Shown here piece after piece: positions 1 to 8,538 of a stretch of 64,000 nt of DNA. The position numbers and the translations under genes are program-made. The stretch covers positions 3,782,001-3,846,000 of the forward strand of contig OZ244921.1 of NCBI GenBank assembly GCA_965221755.1, read 5' to 3'. Below the pieces are notes generated by a model, which did not search any database, was not told the origin of the DNA, and saw only the letters and a program-made list of their open reading frames with translations. This DNA comes from Azophilus sp965221755. GTDB taxonomy: Bacteria; Pseudomonadota; Gammaproteobacteria; Pseudomonadales; Azotimanducaceae. The stretch's first letter is position 1. Each line of letters opens with the position of its first letter.

Positions 1-1731
1 GTCAAACCCTGGGTCGAGTTCGTGGTGGATGGTGGCGGGAAGCACCCGAGGGGTGATCAGGAAGTAGCGGGCCACGGTCTGCTCCCGATCGTTTCTGGAG
101 GAAAACAGCCTGCCCACCAAGGGTATGCGCCCAACGACGGGAAGGCGCTGATTGAAGCGCGTCTGCTCCCGCACGGTGTAGCCGCCCACCAGCAGGCTGT
201 TGCCCTCGCGGATGACGGCTTGGGTCTGTATGAGGTTTTGGGCCACCTCGGGCACTCCGGTGACTGCCAGCGCCGCCCCGCCCCGCGCCCCGTCCTCAAG
301 ATGCACGGCCAGCTGGATGCTGCGGTTTCCGGAACCATCCGCTTGATAGATGATGTGCGGACGAATCCGCACCACCCAACCGTAGGACACCGGGGCCAAG
401 TCAACCGATTCCGAGCGCTCGCCGCCCAATCGAACGTAAAACGTGCGGTTGTTCTGGAACGATGCCTCCTGGTTGTCGAGCGTGACGATGGACGGCTGCG
501 TCAACAAGCGGCTGCGCCCGGATTCGCGCAATGCGCGCAGACGGACGGCCACCCCGTCAATGTCCAGCTGATTGCGGGAAAACACCAGATTGTTGCCGGA
601 TTCACCCGGGCTGTTGGTCAACAGGGCATCCTCCGTTTCCAGGCTGAAGCGCCACTCCTCGGCTTCGCTGGAATCGATGTCCAGCACTGAAACGGCAATT
701 TCGATTTGATCCACCGGCACGTCGAGCTCGGCAATGAGGCGCTCATAGGTCGGCATGCGATGTTTGAGGTCGCGCACGATGACGGCGTTCAAGCGCGGGT
801 CGCCAATGACGAACGCCTCCCGGCCGCTGGCGCGCAATCCAATGGCATCGGGGCCGTTCGTCGCCTCGCCCCCGCTCTCCTCCCCATCGTCGCCGTCCTG
901 AATGAGCCCCTCGCCTTTGAGCTTGGGAACCGTGCCCAAGCTCCGCTGCGCCGGCGACGCGCTGGACGCATGGGAGACGTTCATCAGCTGCGCGATCATC
1001 TCGGCCAAGTTGACCACGGGGACTTTGGCGCCAGCCGCATGGTTGGCGGCGCTGTCCACGTAACCGTATTCAATCCGGAAGATGCGTATGGCGAACTCCT
1101 CATCCAGCGCGGCGACGGAGCGCCAAGCGGTCACCGGACTGTCCACAGCGGGCGGCGGCGCTAGGAATCCGACATCCTCCAGGTTGCCAGTGATCTCCTT
1201 GACCAAGTCAACATACCGCGGCGGCCCCGATATCTGGAGAAGATTCGCCGCCGGCAGAAACGTCCACTGCAGCGGCCGGCCGAAGACCCCGATGGTCTCC
1301 AAAGTGGCCTCAAAGGAAGCGCGCTGCGAGAACGGCAACGGGATGGATTCCGTAACCAGTTCCTGCACGTCATAAAAAAAGAGCGTCGTTCCGTCAAACA
1401 CCCAAATGACCTGAAATTCGGCGTTGAGGTAGTTGAGAAACTCGCCCGCAGGGCGGATCGGCACCGAGCCGTCCACCACTAGGTTGATCTCGTCGCTGAC
1501 GACGACGGGCACGTCAACGGCAACGCCGAAGCCGAACAGCAGCGAACGCAGGGATTCGTTGTTGGCGATGTAGCCGTATTGCTCGGAAATCCACTCAGGC
1601 TGCTCCGCCGCGTTGCTGGGCGCAAGCGGCGGCTCAGGGGGCATCGGGTCGGTTTGCTCCTGCGCCGCCGAGGCGGCGGCTAACACAGCAAGGAGCAACG
1701 ACGCGGCGAGCGCGCGCAACCGGGCGCTCAT
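1..1731 (-). CDS. sctC: T3SS outer-membrane secretin SctC (YscC/InvG family), 3' end beyond window
   Basis: Secretin of the type III secretion needle complex, forming the outer-membrane ring. The frame is open from the ATG at 1731 to base 1 (577 residues) with no stop, so the C-terminus lies outside the window. Residues 1-22 look like a Sec signal peptide ending in an alanine-rich stretch. N0/N1-like ring domains follow (about 40-190), then an N3-like domain split by an acidic loop (about 275-300). The secretin core spans about 335-570 and includes the family hallmark IPLVGRLF near residue 537, followed by a typical DREQTVARYFLITPRVL stretch. It starts 7 bases after the upstream YscE-like gene, so it is probably the distal gene of the minus-strand translocon operon. 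No strong ribosome-binding site precedes the ATG, which suggests translational coupling. Confidence 0.93.
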   Translation of the reverse strand, partial: MSARLRALAASLLLAVLAAASAAQEQTDPMPPEPPLAPSNAAEQPEWISEQYGYIANNESLRSLLFGFGVAVDVPVVVSDEINLVVDGSVPIRPAGEFLNYLNAEFQVIWVFDGTTLFFYDVQELVTESIPLPFSQRASFEATLETIGVFGRPLQWTFLPAANLLQISGPPRYVDLVKEITGNLEDVGFLAPPPAVDSPVTAWRSVAALDEEFAIRIFRIEYGYVDSAANHAAGAKVPVVNLAEMIAQLMNVSHASSASPAQRSLGTVPKLKGEGLIQDGDDGEESGGEATNGPDAIGLRASGREAFVIGDPRLNAVIVRDLKHRMPTYERLIAELDVPVDQIEIAVSVLDIDSSEAEEWRFSLETEDALLTNSPGESGNNLVFSRNQLDIDGVAVRLRALRESGRSRLLTQPSIVTLDNQEASFQNNRTFYVRLGGERSESVDLAPVSYGWVVRIRPHIIYQADGSGNRSIQLAVHLEDGARGGAALAVTGVPEVAQNLIQTQAVIREGNSLLVGGYTVREQTRFNQRLPVVGRIPLVGRLFSSRNDREQTVARYFLITPRVLPATIHHELDPGFD

Positions 1732-1738
1732 CTGCGGA

Positions 1739-1996
1739 TCACTTGTTGTTGTAGTAGTTCCAGAAACGATCCAGAATCGTGTCCGCAGCATCCAACCCCT
1801 GCTTGATGGCGTTCAAGCGGTTGTATTCGTCCGGCGGCGCCCCTCGGCGCAGCGTTGCCTCAACCTGCATCCTGTGTTCGGTGATCGACGACCGGACGGA
1901 ATCCCGAAGAGCGCCTTGGGGATCGTCCTTAAGGCCCGTCTCAATTTCCGTCGTGAAGGATTCCGAGTCGTCTTGGTTCGCTTGGGTTTCAGCCAT
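1739..1996 (-). CDS. YscE/PscE-like small T3SS protein (needle-subunit chaperone family)
   Basis: An 85-residue, highly charged, cysteine-free protein with no signal peptide or membrane segment. Its C-terminal half (RRGAPPDEYNRLNAIKQGL onward) resembles the helix-turn-helix of YscE/PscE/SsaE. These proteins pair with a YscG-type partner to keep the needle subunit monomeric in the cytoplasm; the RGA-x-P-(D/E)-(E/Q)-(Y/F) turn is the best match. The ATG at 1996 follows AAAGGA. It lies between a CesT-type chaperone and sctC, which fits an apparatus chaperone. A needle or inner-rod subunit of similar size is an alternative, but the typical needle C-terminus is absent. No YscG-like partner is visible here. 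Confidence 0.55.
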   Translation of the reverse strand: MAETQANQDDSESFTTEIETGLKDDPQGALRDSVRSSITEHRMQVEATLRRGAPPDEYNRLNAIKQGLDAADTILDRFWNYYNNK

Positions 1997-2103
1997 GATG
2001 CTTTTCCTTTGATTCGTGCTTTGAGTCTTTTGCTTTGAGTCTTTTGCTTTGAGCCTTTTCCTTTGAACCTTTTCCCTTGAATCAAAGGAGGCTTGATGGC
2101 TGC
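1997..2103 (-). repeat. Short purine-rich tandem repeat in the leader of the YscE-like gene
   Basis: On the minus strand the 107-base spacer carries about three imperfect copies of a 14-15-base unit of the form ACTCAAAGCAAAAG, ending in the AAAGGA ribosome-binding site. It may be an unstructured leader or standby site. No terminator hairpin is visible. Confidence 0.5.
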
Positions 2104-2631
2104 CTAGACTCGCATGGTGGCGGCTGTGGAAGCTTCTCTCATGGTCGCCGGGCGCGCCGCCGGGGCCGCGTCACCGCCATCGCCGACGGGTTCGCCCGGC
2201 CTCGAATCGATGGCTTGGGCGGCGTTGGCGAGGGCGCCCTCAGCCAAGCTCGCCATGAAGCCTTCCGCCACGTTCACGAAGTTCTCAATGAGCGCCTCAA
2301 GCTGCGGCAGGCGCAAGGCATCCACCGGCTCCTCGCGCATCAGCACGATGCCGCCCCCGGCCGGGTCCAAGGCCAAGGTGGCGCCGCCGGTCTGCGCGAA
2401 GGCGTAGTTGGCCTTCAGCAGCTCCTCATAGAGCGCCTTGGCGCCCTCCGCAGGCTCAGGACCGAGCACGCTGTAGATGTAAAGGCTGTCCTCGCCGCCG
2501 CTCAGCTCCAAGCTGACCGGCACGTCGTCGAACATGATGTTGCAGCGCTGCTGGTCGTCAAAGGCCATGTCCTCAAGGCCGACGGCGGCGCCAAACTCCC
2601 TAATCAAGCTGTGCAATACCGAATCAGACAC
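2104..2631 (-). CDS. CesT/Tir-type (class I) T3SS chaperone
   Basis: A 175-residue acidic protein. Residues 1-140 match the class I chaperone fold: an N-terminal helix (VLHSLIREFGAAVGL), alternating beta strands including CNIMFDDVPVSLELSG, then helices at 85-97 and 120-140. The last 35 residues are a low-complexity, alanine-rich tail. Such proteins act as cytoplasmic dimers that bind the N-terminal chaperone-binding domain of a translocator or effector. The start is GTG at 2631, supported by GGAG nine bases upstream. It sits between an SycD-type chaperone and the YscE-like gene. The client cannot be assigned; the adjacent translocator-like proteins or effectors upstream are candidates. Confidence 0.8.
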   Translation of the reverse strand: MSDSVLHSLIREFGAAVGLEDMAFDDQQRCNIMFDDVPVSLELSGGEDSLYIYSVLGPEPAEGAKALYEELLKANYAFAQTGGATLALDPAGGGIVLMREEPVDALRLPQLEALIENFVNVAEGFMASLAEGALANAAQAIDSRPGEPVGDGGDAAPAARPATMREASTAATMRV

Positions 2632-2683
2632 GATGATGGGCTCCTTTGTCTTTGTGCTGTTCCACTATGATGCCGATGCCATT

Positions 2684-3310
2684 CTAAACTCGTCGGCGCG
2701 TTCTGCGGGCGCCGGGGCGCGATTCGGCACCGAAACGCGTGGGGGATTCAACCTTCCTTGAAGCGTCCTCCAAAGGGCGAGCCAAGGGGCTGGACTCGGA
2801 CGCGGCGAAGCGCCTCTCCAGCTTGCCGATGCGCGCAAGGGCATCGGCATTGCTCTGCTTGGAATCCGTGGCCTCGCAAACCCCTTCCGCCGCATCAAGC
2901 GCCAGACGGGCGTTCTCGCGTTCACCCAAGGCCAAGTAGCATTCGCAGGCGTGAATGGACGGCCAAGGATTGGTGGCGTCCAAAAAAGCGGTCATTCCGA
3001 ACGCCACCAAGGCCTTGCGGTGTTGTTCGGACATTTGTTGGGCGGCCGCCAAGCCCATCCAGAAGCGGTGCTCCGCGTGGTCGTTCTCCACCAAAAACTG
3101 GAACAGCTTCTCGGCCTGCCCGTACTTGCGCTGTCGGTAGGCGTTGTGGGCCAAGCCATAGACCGCCTCCAGCTCGTCGCTGCTGTATCCACGCACCGAG
3201 CCCAAGGAAGCGCCATCCAAGAGGCACTTGCTCGCCAACTCCTCCACGGTCTGGAGTTGCTCATCGGTAATGGCCTCAAATGGATCGATGGATTCAAGCG
3301 GATCCGGCAT
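2684..3310 (-). CDS. SycD/LcrH/IpgC-type class II T3SS translocator chaperone (TPR)
   Basis: A 208-residue protein. Residues 40-145 form three TPR-like helical hairpins typical of LcrH/SycD (YGLAHNAYRQRKYGQAEKLF, then FWMGLAAAQQMSEQHRKAL, then ACECYLALGERENARLAL). Family members bind hydrophobic translocators in the cytoplasm before secretion. An N-terminal extension (1-40) and a basic, proline-rich, probably disordered tail (165-208, ending RRTRRRV) go beyond the usual ~165 residues. It starts about 100 bases downstream of the 331-residue translocator-like gene, its likely client. The window holds two SycD-type proteins; this one is the distal copy. Confidence 0.88.
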   Translation of the reverse strand: MPDPLESIDPFEAITDEQLQTVEELASKCLLDGASLGSVRGYSSDELEAVYGLAHNAYRQRKYGQAEKLFQFLVENDHAEHRFWMGLAAAQQMSEQHRKALVAFGMTAFLDATNPWPSIHACECYLALGERENARLALDAAEGVCEATDSKQSNADALARIGKLERRFAASESSPLARPLEDASRKVESPTRFGAESRPGARRTRRRV

Positions 3311-3418
3311 CGGCTTTGACCTCTGAATCTTTGACTTTTTGATCCTTAGCCTTGGGAACGGCGGACATTGACGTCATGCGGACAATCGGTGCGGCGGGGG
3401 TAGCCTGTCGGTCGCCGC

Positions 3419-4414
3419 CTAACGGAAGTTGTTGATCATCTTGTCGACCTTGTCCTTGTTGGAGTTGATCATGCTGTTGGCCGCCTCGGTGGCGTTGTTG
3501 CCTTGGCCGAGCAGGTTCTTGGTCTTGGACATGTGCAGGCTGTTGTCGTTGCCCAACTGCTCAATAAAGTGCTTCAACTCCTCCTCAAGGCGCTCCGACT
3601 TGTCCTTGTGGACCGAAGCGCCCTCAAAGCTCATCCAAAGTTCATTGAGGCCGTTGCGGAAGACGTCAACGCCTGTTTCGGTCACTCCCCGACCTACGCG
3701 AGCATGTGCCATATGCCCATCAAATCGGCCATGCTCGTCTATATTATTGGATATATGCTTATCCCACTCTGCGACTGACGAGAATTTCTCGCCGGGCCCG
3801 ATCTCGTAAGGCTTGGCCGCCGGATGGGAGTTGTTCCATTCCGGCCAGTCGTCCCAACCTTCCTTGTGTTCGGCACTAAAGTTCCTTGTGTTTTTTATCT
3901 CGCCGCCGGGATTATGAGGAGCGTACCATGGATCCGGCACGACAAAGTGGCCATCCTCGTCGACCTTCAACCCAGCCGCCTGAACGAGGCCTGGCGGCAG
4001 GTTGTCCACTTGGTTGCTGTCAATCTTCATGGTGGTTTTCTCGATGGGCGTGGGCCGGCCGACCACATCCGTCAGGAAATTGGCCTCGTCCACCGTAAAA
4101 ATGATCTTGTCGTTGTGGCCATAGTTGATGTCGCCATTGTCAAGAAGGTCCTTCTGTTGGGTCACCGTCGATAGCACCTCACGGGCCCGGCGCATCTTGT
4201 CCACAAATTCCTGCGCTTCATTGAGCCTGTCGAAGCCCACTTCATTGACCACGCCCGCTCGGGCGATGTTGGCGAACGCCAAGGCTTCCGAGGGGTTCAT
4301 GGCCACCCCACCGACGGTAATGGTGCCGTTGGCCCTGTCCGCCTCGGTGACCTTGATTTCCTGATTCAGGAAAATTTGATTTGATCCGGTGGATACGGAA
4401 GTTGTTGCGGTCAT
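3419..4414 (-). CDS. Hydrophilic translocator / needle-tip-like T3SS protein (candidate)
   Basis: A 331-residue protein between the SctE pore translocator and an SycD-type chaperone, the usual place for a second translocator. It has no signal peptide or transmembrane helix. A helical segment (about 68-98) is followed by a Trp/Pro/His-rich globular middle (about 150-245). A C-terminal helix ends in NNATEAANSMINSNKDKVDKMINNFR-like amphipathic coil, as in LcrV/IpaD/EspA-class secreted proteins. ATG 4414 has GGAGA six bases upstream. Assignment rests on context and architecture, not on recognised homology. It might be the needle tip, a filament subunit or a diverged SctB that lost its hydrophobic segment. 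Confidence 0.55.
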   Translation of the reverse strand: MTATTSVSTGSNQIFLNQEIKVTEADRANGTITVGGVAMNPSEALAFANIARAGVVNEVGFDRLNEAQEFVDKMRRAREVLSTVTQQKDLLDNGDINYGHNDKIIFTVDEANFLTDVVGRPTPIEKTTMKIDSNQVDNLPPGLVQAAGLKVDEDGHFVVPDPWYAPHNPGGEIKNTRNFSAEHKEGWDDWPEWNNSHPAAKPYEIGPGEKFSSVAEWDKHISNNIDEHGRFDGHMAHARVGRGVTETGVDVFRNGLNELWMSFEGASVHKDKSERLEEELKHFIEQLGNDNSLHMSKTKNLLGQGNNATEAANSMINSNKDKVDKMINNFR

Positions 4415-4476
4415 CGGTGTCTCCTGCTTGTTCCTTTTCCCAAACGGATGAGCCTCAAACGGATAAGCTGTTCGGT

Positions 4477-5718
4477 TCAGGCTGTTGGTGTGGCAATTTT
4501 CGAGGCGGTTTGGTTGGAGTTGGTGATGATGTCGTTGACGGCCGCCCTGGACTCCTGCAGCTGCTGAAGCATCTTGCGGATTCTTTGCAGCTCCTCCATG
4601 GTGATTTCCTGTATGAGCGCCAAGTCGGCCCGGGCCTCGTCAGAGTCGGCTTGGGCCATTGACGCTTTGTAGTTGTACGCCCCGGTGGCGGCTTGGGTGG
4701 CCGCGCCGCCGGCCTGCCCTGCGGCTTGGGCGATCTGCGCCAGCATCCTAAGCTTGTTGGCGGTTTGAACCACCTTGGCGGAGGTGGACGCCGCTTGACC
4801 GGCAACAGTGCCTGCTGAGGAGGCGGTCGTCGAAGCCGTGCTGGCGGCGGTCGATGCCGTGGTGGCCGCTGTAGTGGCCGCCGTGGAGCTGGCCGTGGCG
4901 GCGGCAGTGCTGGCCGCGGAGGTGGCGGTTGCCGTCGCGGCGGCGCCCCCGCTGGCAGCGGTCGAGGAGGTCTGCGCCGCGGCGCTGGCCACGTTGGCGC
5001 CGGCCGCCGCCGCCCCGCCCGAGGCTGCGCCGAAGCTCATGAGCATCGCGATGATGTTCACGATCAGCAGCGCGACCGCCATGGAGATCTGGAAGGCCAT
5101 GGCGCCCTCGCCGCTGAGGTTCATCGCCTCTATCGCCTTTTCCGTAAGGCCAGTCTCCTGGGCGACCATCATGGCGGTCATCGCCGTTGCGGCCACGGCC
5201 AGCGGCGCCGCCGCCGCCCCGCCTGAGACCACAGTGACAATGCCGACGGCCAGCCACGACAGCCCGACGCCGATCCAGCCGAATATCTTGCCGATCTTGC
5301 TGCTGTTCTTGGCTTTTTCCCGCGCCTTCTCCATCTCCTCGATCTTGTCCATGGTCTCTTCGAACTTTTGCTCGCGCTCCAGCTTTTGCGACTCAACGCG
5401 AGCCTCCGAATCCTTGACGGTCTCAAGGCCGATCTTCGACTGGATCGCATACAGCAACAGGACCAACTGCTCCGGGTTCATCTTCTTCGGCAAGGTCAGC
5501 GCCGGCGGGGGGGTGGCACCGTCGTCGCCTTGAACCGCGAGGTTCAAGAACCCGGAATCAGCGGCATCCACGCGCAGCCCGTTGCCGCCTCCAGCCTTCG
5601 GGGCGGCGCGCGCTTGGGAGGCTTGGGAGACGCCCTGCGCATCAGCAACTCCGGGATCCCGCTCCGACCCTGTCGGAATGGGCCTGTGGGCCACGCCCGC
5701 GACGCCATCATCCATCAT
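4477..5718 (-). CDS. sctE: T3SS pore-forming translocator SctE (YopB/IpaB/SipB/EspD family)
   Basis: A 413-residue secreted translocator predicted to insert into host membrane. Residues 1-75 are polar and carry the presumed export signal. A coiled coil spans about 98-142. The hydrophobic translocator core follows, with hairpin-forming segments at about 144-180 and 209-231 separated by a short amphipathic stretch. Residues 231-330 are extremely Ala/Ser/Thr-rich, and 355-413 form a C-terminal helix resembling the IpaB/YopB tail. The SycD-type chaperone gene upstream overlaps its start by 11 bases, so coupling is likely. GGAGG lies two bases before the first ATG (5718) and five before the second (5715), so the true start may be 5715. 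Confidence 0.85.
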   Translation of the reverse strand: MMDDGVAGVAHRPIPTGSERDPGVADAQGVSQASQARAAPKAGGGNGLRVDAADSGFLNLAVQGDDGATPPPALTLPKKMNPEQLVLLLYAIQSKIGLETVKDSEARVESQKLEREQKFEETMDKIEEMEKAREKAKNSSKIGKIFGWIGVGLSWLAVGIVTVVSGGAAAAPLAVAATAMTAMMVAQETGLTEKAIEAMNLSGEGAMAFQISMAVALLIVNIIAMLMSFGAASGGAAAAGANVASAAAQTSSTAASGGAAATATATSAASTAAATASSTAATTAATTASTAASTASTTASSAGTVAGQAASTSAKVVQTANKLRMLAQIAQAAGQAGGAATQAATGAYNYKASMAQADSDEARADLALIQEITMEELQRIRKMLQQLQESRAAVNDIITNSNQTASKIATPTA

Positions 5719-6271
5719 CGCCTCCTTGCCTGCTTGGCCTGCTTGCCAGCAAGTCGTCCAAAGCCATTCTCAGCAGCTTAAGCCGCCCCGGCGGCGCCTT
5801 GGCCTTGCGGTTCGAGATGTCGCGCAGCGCCGCTTCCGCCGCCTCAGGCTCCTCAGCCGCAATCATGCACTCCGCCACGTCCATCAGCAAGTCCGGGGAC
5901 GGGGACGCCGCGCACTCCACGGCCACCTTCAATGCGGAGCCGGCGGCGAAGTGGTCCCGCATCATCTGCCGGCATCGGCCGAGCGCCAGCCAATAGTCAA
6001 AGTTGGAGTGGTCGTAAAGGCAAAGCAGTTCAAAGCCCACCACGGCCCGCTCATAGCGCCCGCCCACGTAGTCGTTTCGGGCGGCGCCGTACAGGCCCTC
6101 AAGCCCTTCCCGGCCGATGCCTAAGGCCTCGGCCAAGCTGGCGACCTTGCCTTCTTCACTTGCCTCAGAGTTAGCGTTTGCTCCTTCAGGCCGCCCCACA
6201 GCCTCGGACCGCGCCCCGGGGTTCGTTGTCCTTGCTGCCTCGAAATCCGCTTCTGATGATGCCAAAGCCAT
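5708..6271 (-). CDS. SycD/LcrH-type class II T3SS chaperone (second copy)
   Basis: About 187 residues, with TPR-like helical hairpins around residues 55-165 (LEGLYGAARNDYVGGRYERA, FDYWLALGRCRQMMRDHFAAG, LLMDVAECMIAAEEPEAAEA). These match the LcrH/SycD family that keeps translocators soluble before export. Its 3' end overlaps the SctE start by 11 bases, so SctE is the probable client. The ATG at 6271 is preferred; a TTG two codons upstream is possible. It is diverged from the other SycD-type protein at 2684-3310, suggesting separate chaperones for separate translocators. Confidence 0.85.
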   Translation of the reverse strand: MALASSEADFEAARTTNPGARSEAVGRPEGANANSEASEEGKVASLAEALGIGREGLEGLYGAARNDYVGGRYERAVVGFELLCLYDHSNFDYWLALGRCRQMMRDHFAAGSALKVAVECAASPSPDLLMDVAECMIAAEEPEAAEAALRDISNRKAKAPPGRLKLLRMALDDLLASRPSRQGGDDG

Positions 6272-7710
6272 CTCCAATTCACCGCTTCCATGGTTTCCCG
6301 CAGTTCACAAGTCCCTTGATCGCAGCCCTTGCGTCATCCCAGCCTCTGCGCCATGCCCTGCATGAGCTCCCGGAGAATGCTTTGAATGGCATTCGCCGTG
6401 GAGTAGGCCTGTTCGGACTTCTGCGAGGTGTTCTTCAGCGACAGCGCGGTAAGGTCGTTGGTGCTGGTCAACTGGTCGGTCCGGTTTTCGAACAGCTTCT
6501 TGGCGTTGTCCATGGCGTCCTTCGCCTCTTGGGTCAAATTGCCCGATTCGTCCGTTTTCCTGAACTGCGCGGGGTTGATGTTGTTGTCCTTCATCCAAGT
6601 CTTCAGCTCCTCGCTGGGCTCCGGCAGGGAGTCCAGGTTCTTGGCGTCGCCCAGCTTGGTGGCCCATTCGCTCGACTCGTTGAGGCGCGCGAGCTCCTGC
6701 TGCATTTTCACCACCTTGTCGCCAAGCACTTGATTCAATTCCTTGAAGCGCGAGACCAAGGTCATGGCAACGGCCTCAAGGGCCGAGACCTCCTCCTCCT
6801 TGCCGTTCACCTTCATGGTGAACGTGCCGGACACGTTGTCGTACTTGACGCCGGTCTCTTGGACCGTTTTGTGGGCGACATAGGCCACCTCCGCATCCGT
6901 GAACTGACTTACAGGCTTATCGGGGGGCGGCGCTGAAGGGGATTGAACTGAGCCGGGTTGATCCGGTTGAACTGCGTTTCCAAAGTTGCCGACAGCCGCA
7001 GGAGCCCAAGTCATGGCACCAGCCCTCCGGGGATTGGAGCTGCGCCTCCGTTAACTCCCCTAAGCCCATCAAGCACAGCCTTGCCCTGATCCATCTTTTC
7101 CAAAGCCACCTCCAATTCGTCGCTTTACGTGGTTTCCCGCACAGTTCACAAGCCCCTTGATCGCAGCCTTTGCGTCATCCCAGCCTCTGCGCCATGCCCT
7201 GCATGAGCTGCCGGAGAATGCTTTGAATGGCATTCGCCGTGGAGTAGGCCTGCTCGGACTTCTGCGAGGTGTTCTTCAGCGAAAGCGCAGTGAGGTCGTT
7301 GGTGCTGGTCAACTGGTCGGTCCGGTTTTCGAACAGCTTCTTGGCGTTGTCCATGGCGTCCTTCGCCTCTTGGGTCAAATTGCCCGATTCGTCCGTTTTC
7401 CTGAACTGCGCGGGGTTGATGTTGTTGTCCTTCATCCAAGTCTTCAGCTCCTCGCTGGGCTCCGGCAGGGAGTCCAGGTTCTTGGCGTCGCCCAGCTTGG
7501 TGGCCCATTCGCTCGACTCGTTGAGGCGCGCGAGCTCCTGCTGCATTTTCACCACCTTGTCGCCAAGCACCTGATTCAATTCCTTGAAGCGCGAGACCAA
7601 GGTCATGGCAACGGCCTCAAGGGCCGAGACCTCCTCCTCCTTGCCGTTCACCTTCATGGTGAACGTGCCAGTCGTGTTGTCGTACTTGACGCCGGTCTCC
7701 TGGACCACCA
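6261..7710 (-). repeat. Tandem ~0.6-kb direct duplication spanning two tip/filament-like genes
   Basis: Bases about 6261-6870 and about 7099-7710 are near-identical direct repeats about 839 bases apart. They cover the 3' three-quarters of both paralogous genes plus about 80 bases of downstream flank. Differences in the coding part are a handful of mostly silent substitutions. Identity stops abruptly inside the coding regions, where the two N-termini diverge. Confidence 0.9.
6334..7014 (-). CDS. T3SS tip/filament-like secreted protein, tandem copy 1
   Basis: A 226-residue protein without membrane segments or signal peptide. Residues 1-48 are a proline/glutamine-rich leader. The rest is helical and ends in a long amphipathic C-terminal helix (about 175-226) of the kind shared by EspA, IpaD and LcrV. 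From about residue 52 onward it is almost identical to the neighbouring copy at 7175-7975, differing at the C-terminus only by one Glu/Gln change, while the N-termini differ. ATG 7014 has GGAGG nine bases upstream. It sits directly upstream of an SycD-type chaperone and SctE, so a role in the needle tip or an extracellular filament is inferred; specific homology was not recognised. Confidence 0.55.
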   Translation of the reverse strand: MTWAPAAVGNFGNAVQPDQPGSVQSPSAPPPDKPVSQFTDAEVAYVAHKTVQETGVKYDNVSGTFTMKVNGKEEEVSALEAVAMTLVSRFKELNQVLGDKVVKMQQELARLNESSEWATKLGDAKNLDSLPEPSEELKTWMKDNNINPAQFRKTDESGNLTQEAKDAMDNAKKLFENRTDQLTSTNDLTALSLKNTSQKSEQAYSTANAIQSILRELMQGMAQRLG

Positions 7711-7975
7711 CGTCTTTGACATAAGTCGTCTCCGCAGGCGTCCATTGGTCCGGAGACTGCCCATTGCGGACGCTAGCTTCTATTTTGGGCAGCGCGTCGG
7801 AGGGCTGCCCTCCCTCAACTGCTGGAGCTTGGGGCTTGCCTGCCTTATTTGCTGTAGCTTGGCCCCACGTCTCGCCTTGGCCCCACCTTTCCTGGTAAAG
7901 TTGGGATGTCTCTCCGTATATCCTTTTATCTAATTCTTGCCTCTGGCTATCTGTTAAGCCTGCAAATATAGCCAT
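7175..7975 (-). CDS. T3SS tip/filament-like secreted protein, tandem copy 2
   Basis: A 266-residue paralogue of the 6334-7014 protein. Its N-terminal ~90 residues are unrelated to that copy (they include an YQERWGQGETWGQATANK segment), whereas the last ~175 residues are almost identical. Start ATG 7975 is preceded by AGAGG. The shared part contains a conserved VNGKEEEVSALEAVAMTL segment, a central coil and a C-terminal amphipathic helix. As with copy 1, membership in the hydrophilic translocator/tip/filament class is inferred from operon position and helical architecture. Two copies with exchanged N-termini could provide alternative tips or a heteropolymeric filament. Confidence 0.55.
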   Translation of the reverse strand: MAIFAGLTDSQRQELDKRIYGETSQLYQERWGQGETWGQATANKAGKPQAPAVEGGQPSDALPKIEASVRNGQSPDQWTPAETTYVKDVVVQETGVKYDNTTGTFTMKVNGKEEEVSALEAVAMTLVSRFKELNQVLGDKVVKMQQELARLNESSEWATKLGDAKNLDSLPEPSEELKTWMKDNNINPAQFRKTDESGNLTQEAKDAMDNAKKLFENRTDQLTSTNDLTALSLKNTSQKSEQAYSTANAIQSILRQLMQGMAQRLG

Positions 7976-8121
7976 GATTGCCTCTTGTCCGTTCCGTGAT
8001 TCCGTCTCGCAACGCTCCGTTCACTCGAAGCCGCTTGCACACAGTTGAAGCGGCTTGGCGGACGCCGTTGCCATTCAAGCAGGCCCAACGCAAGCAGGCC
8101 AACGATTGGGCCATGAGCGGG

Positions 8122-8439
8122 TCATATTCGCGTCATGCGCCGCGGCGGCCTGCGCCGGGGCTTCGGCGCCTGCTCCTTGGCGGTTTTCACCACCAACGCC
8201 GACTCCTCCTGCGCCAGTTCGCGATGCAATTGCGCAATGTCCTCATCGATCAGCTTTTGCAGGTCCGGCGAGCAGGCGCCGTTGCGCACCAGCGCCAGCA
8301 CATCATCCGCACGACCGAGGCCGACCCCCTCGATCGCCGCTTCGAGCTTGGCCTGCTCTCGGCGGGCCTCCTCGATCGAGGCCTCCGCTTCGGCGATCAT
8401 CTTGTCGATGCGCTCTTCCCGGGTGGTTTCCTCATTCAT
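8122..8439 (-). CDS. Small coiled-coil protein of the T3SS operon, function unknown
   Basis: About 105 residues, mostly one long charged coiled coil (Glu/Ala/Arg-rich, residues 5-45 and 68-90) followed by a Lys/Arg/Pro-rich tail (APKPRRRPPRRM). There is no signal peptide or membrane segment. It lies between the candidate effectors and the tip/filament-like genes. Size and coil content would fit an export chaperone, gatekeeper fragment or stalk-type protein, but no family is recognised. The start may be ATG 8439 or a TTG two codons upstream. Confidence 0.5.
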   Translation of the reverse strand: MNEETTREERIDKMIAEAEASIEEARREQAKLEAAIEGVGLGRADDVLALVRNGACSPDLQKLIDEDIAQLHRELAQEESALVVKTAKEQAPKPRRRPPRRMTRI

Positions 8440-8538
8440 GTTCAATTCTCATGTCGAATTCTCAGGTTTAACGCTCATGTTCAACGCTTCGCATTGGATG
8501 CGCCAACGCTACACCATCGAACCGCCAATCGCAAATGG

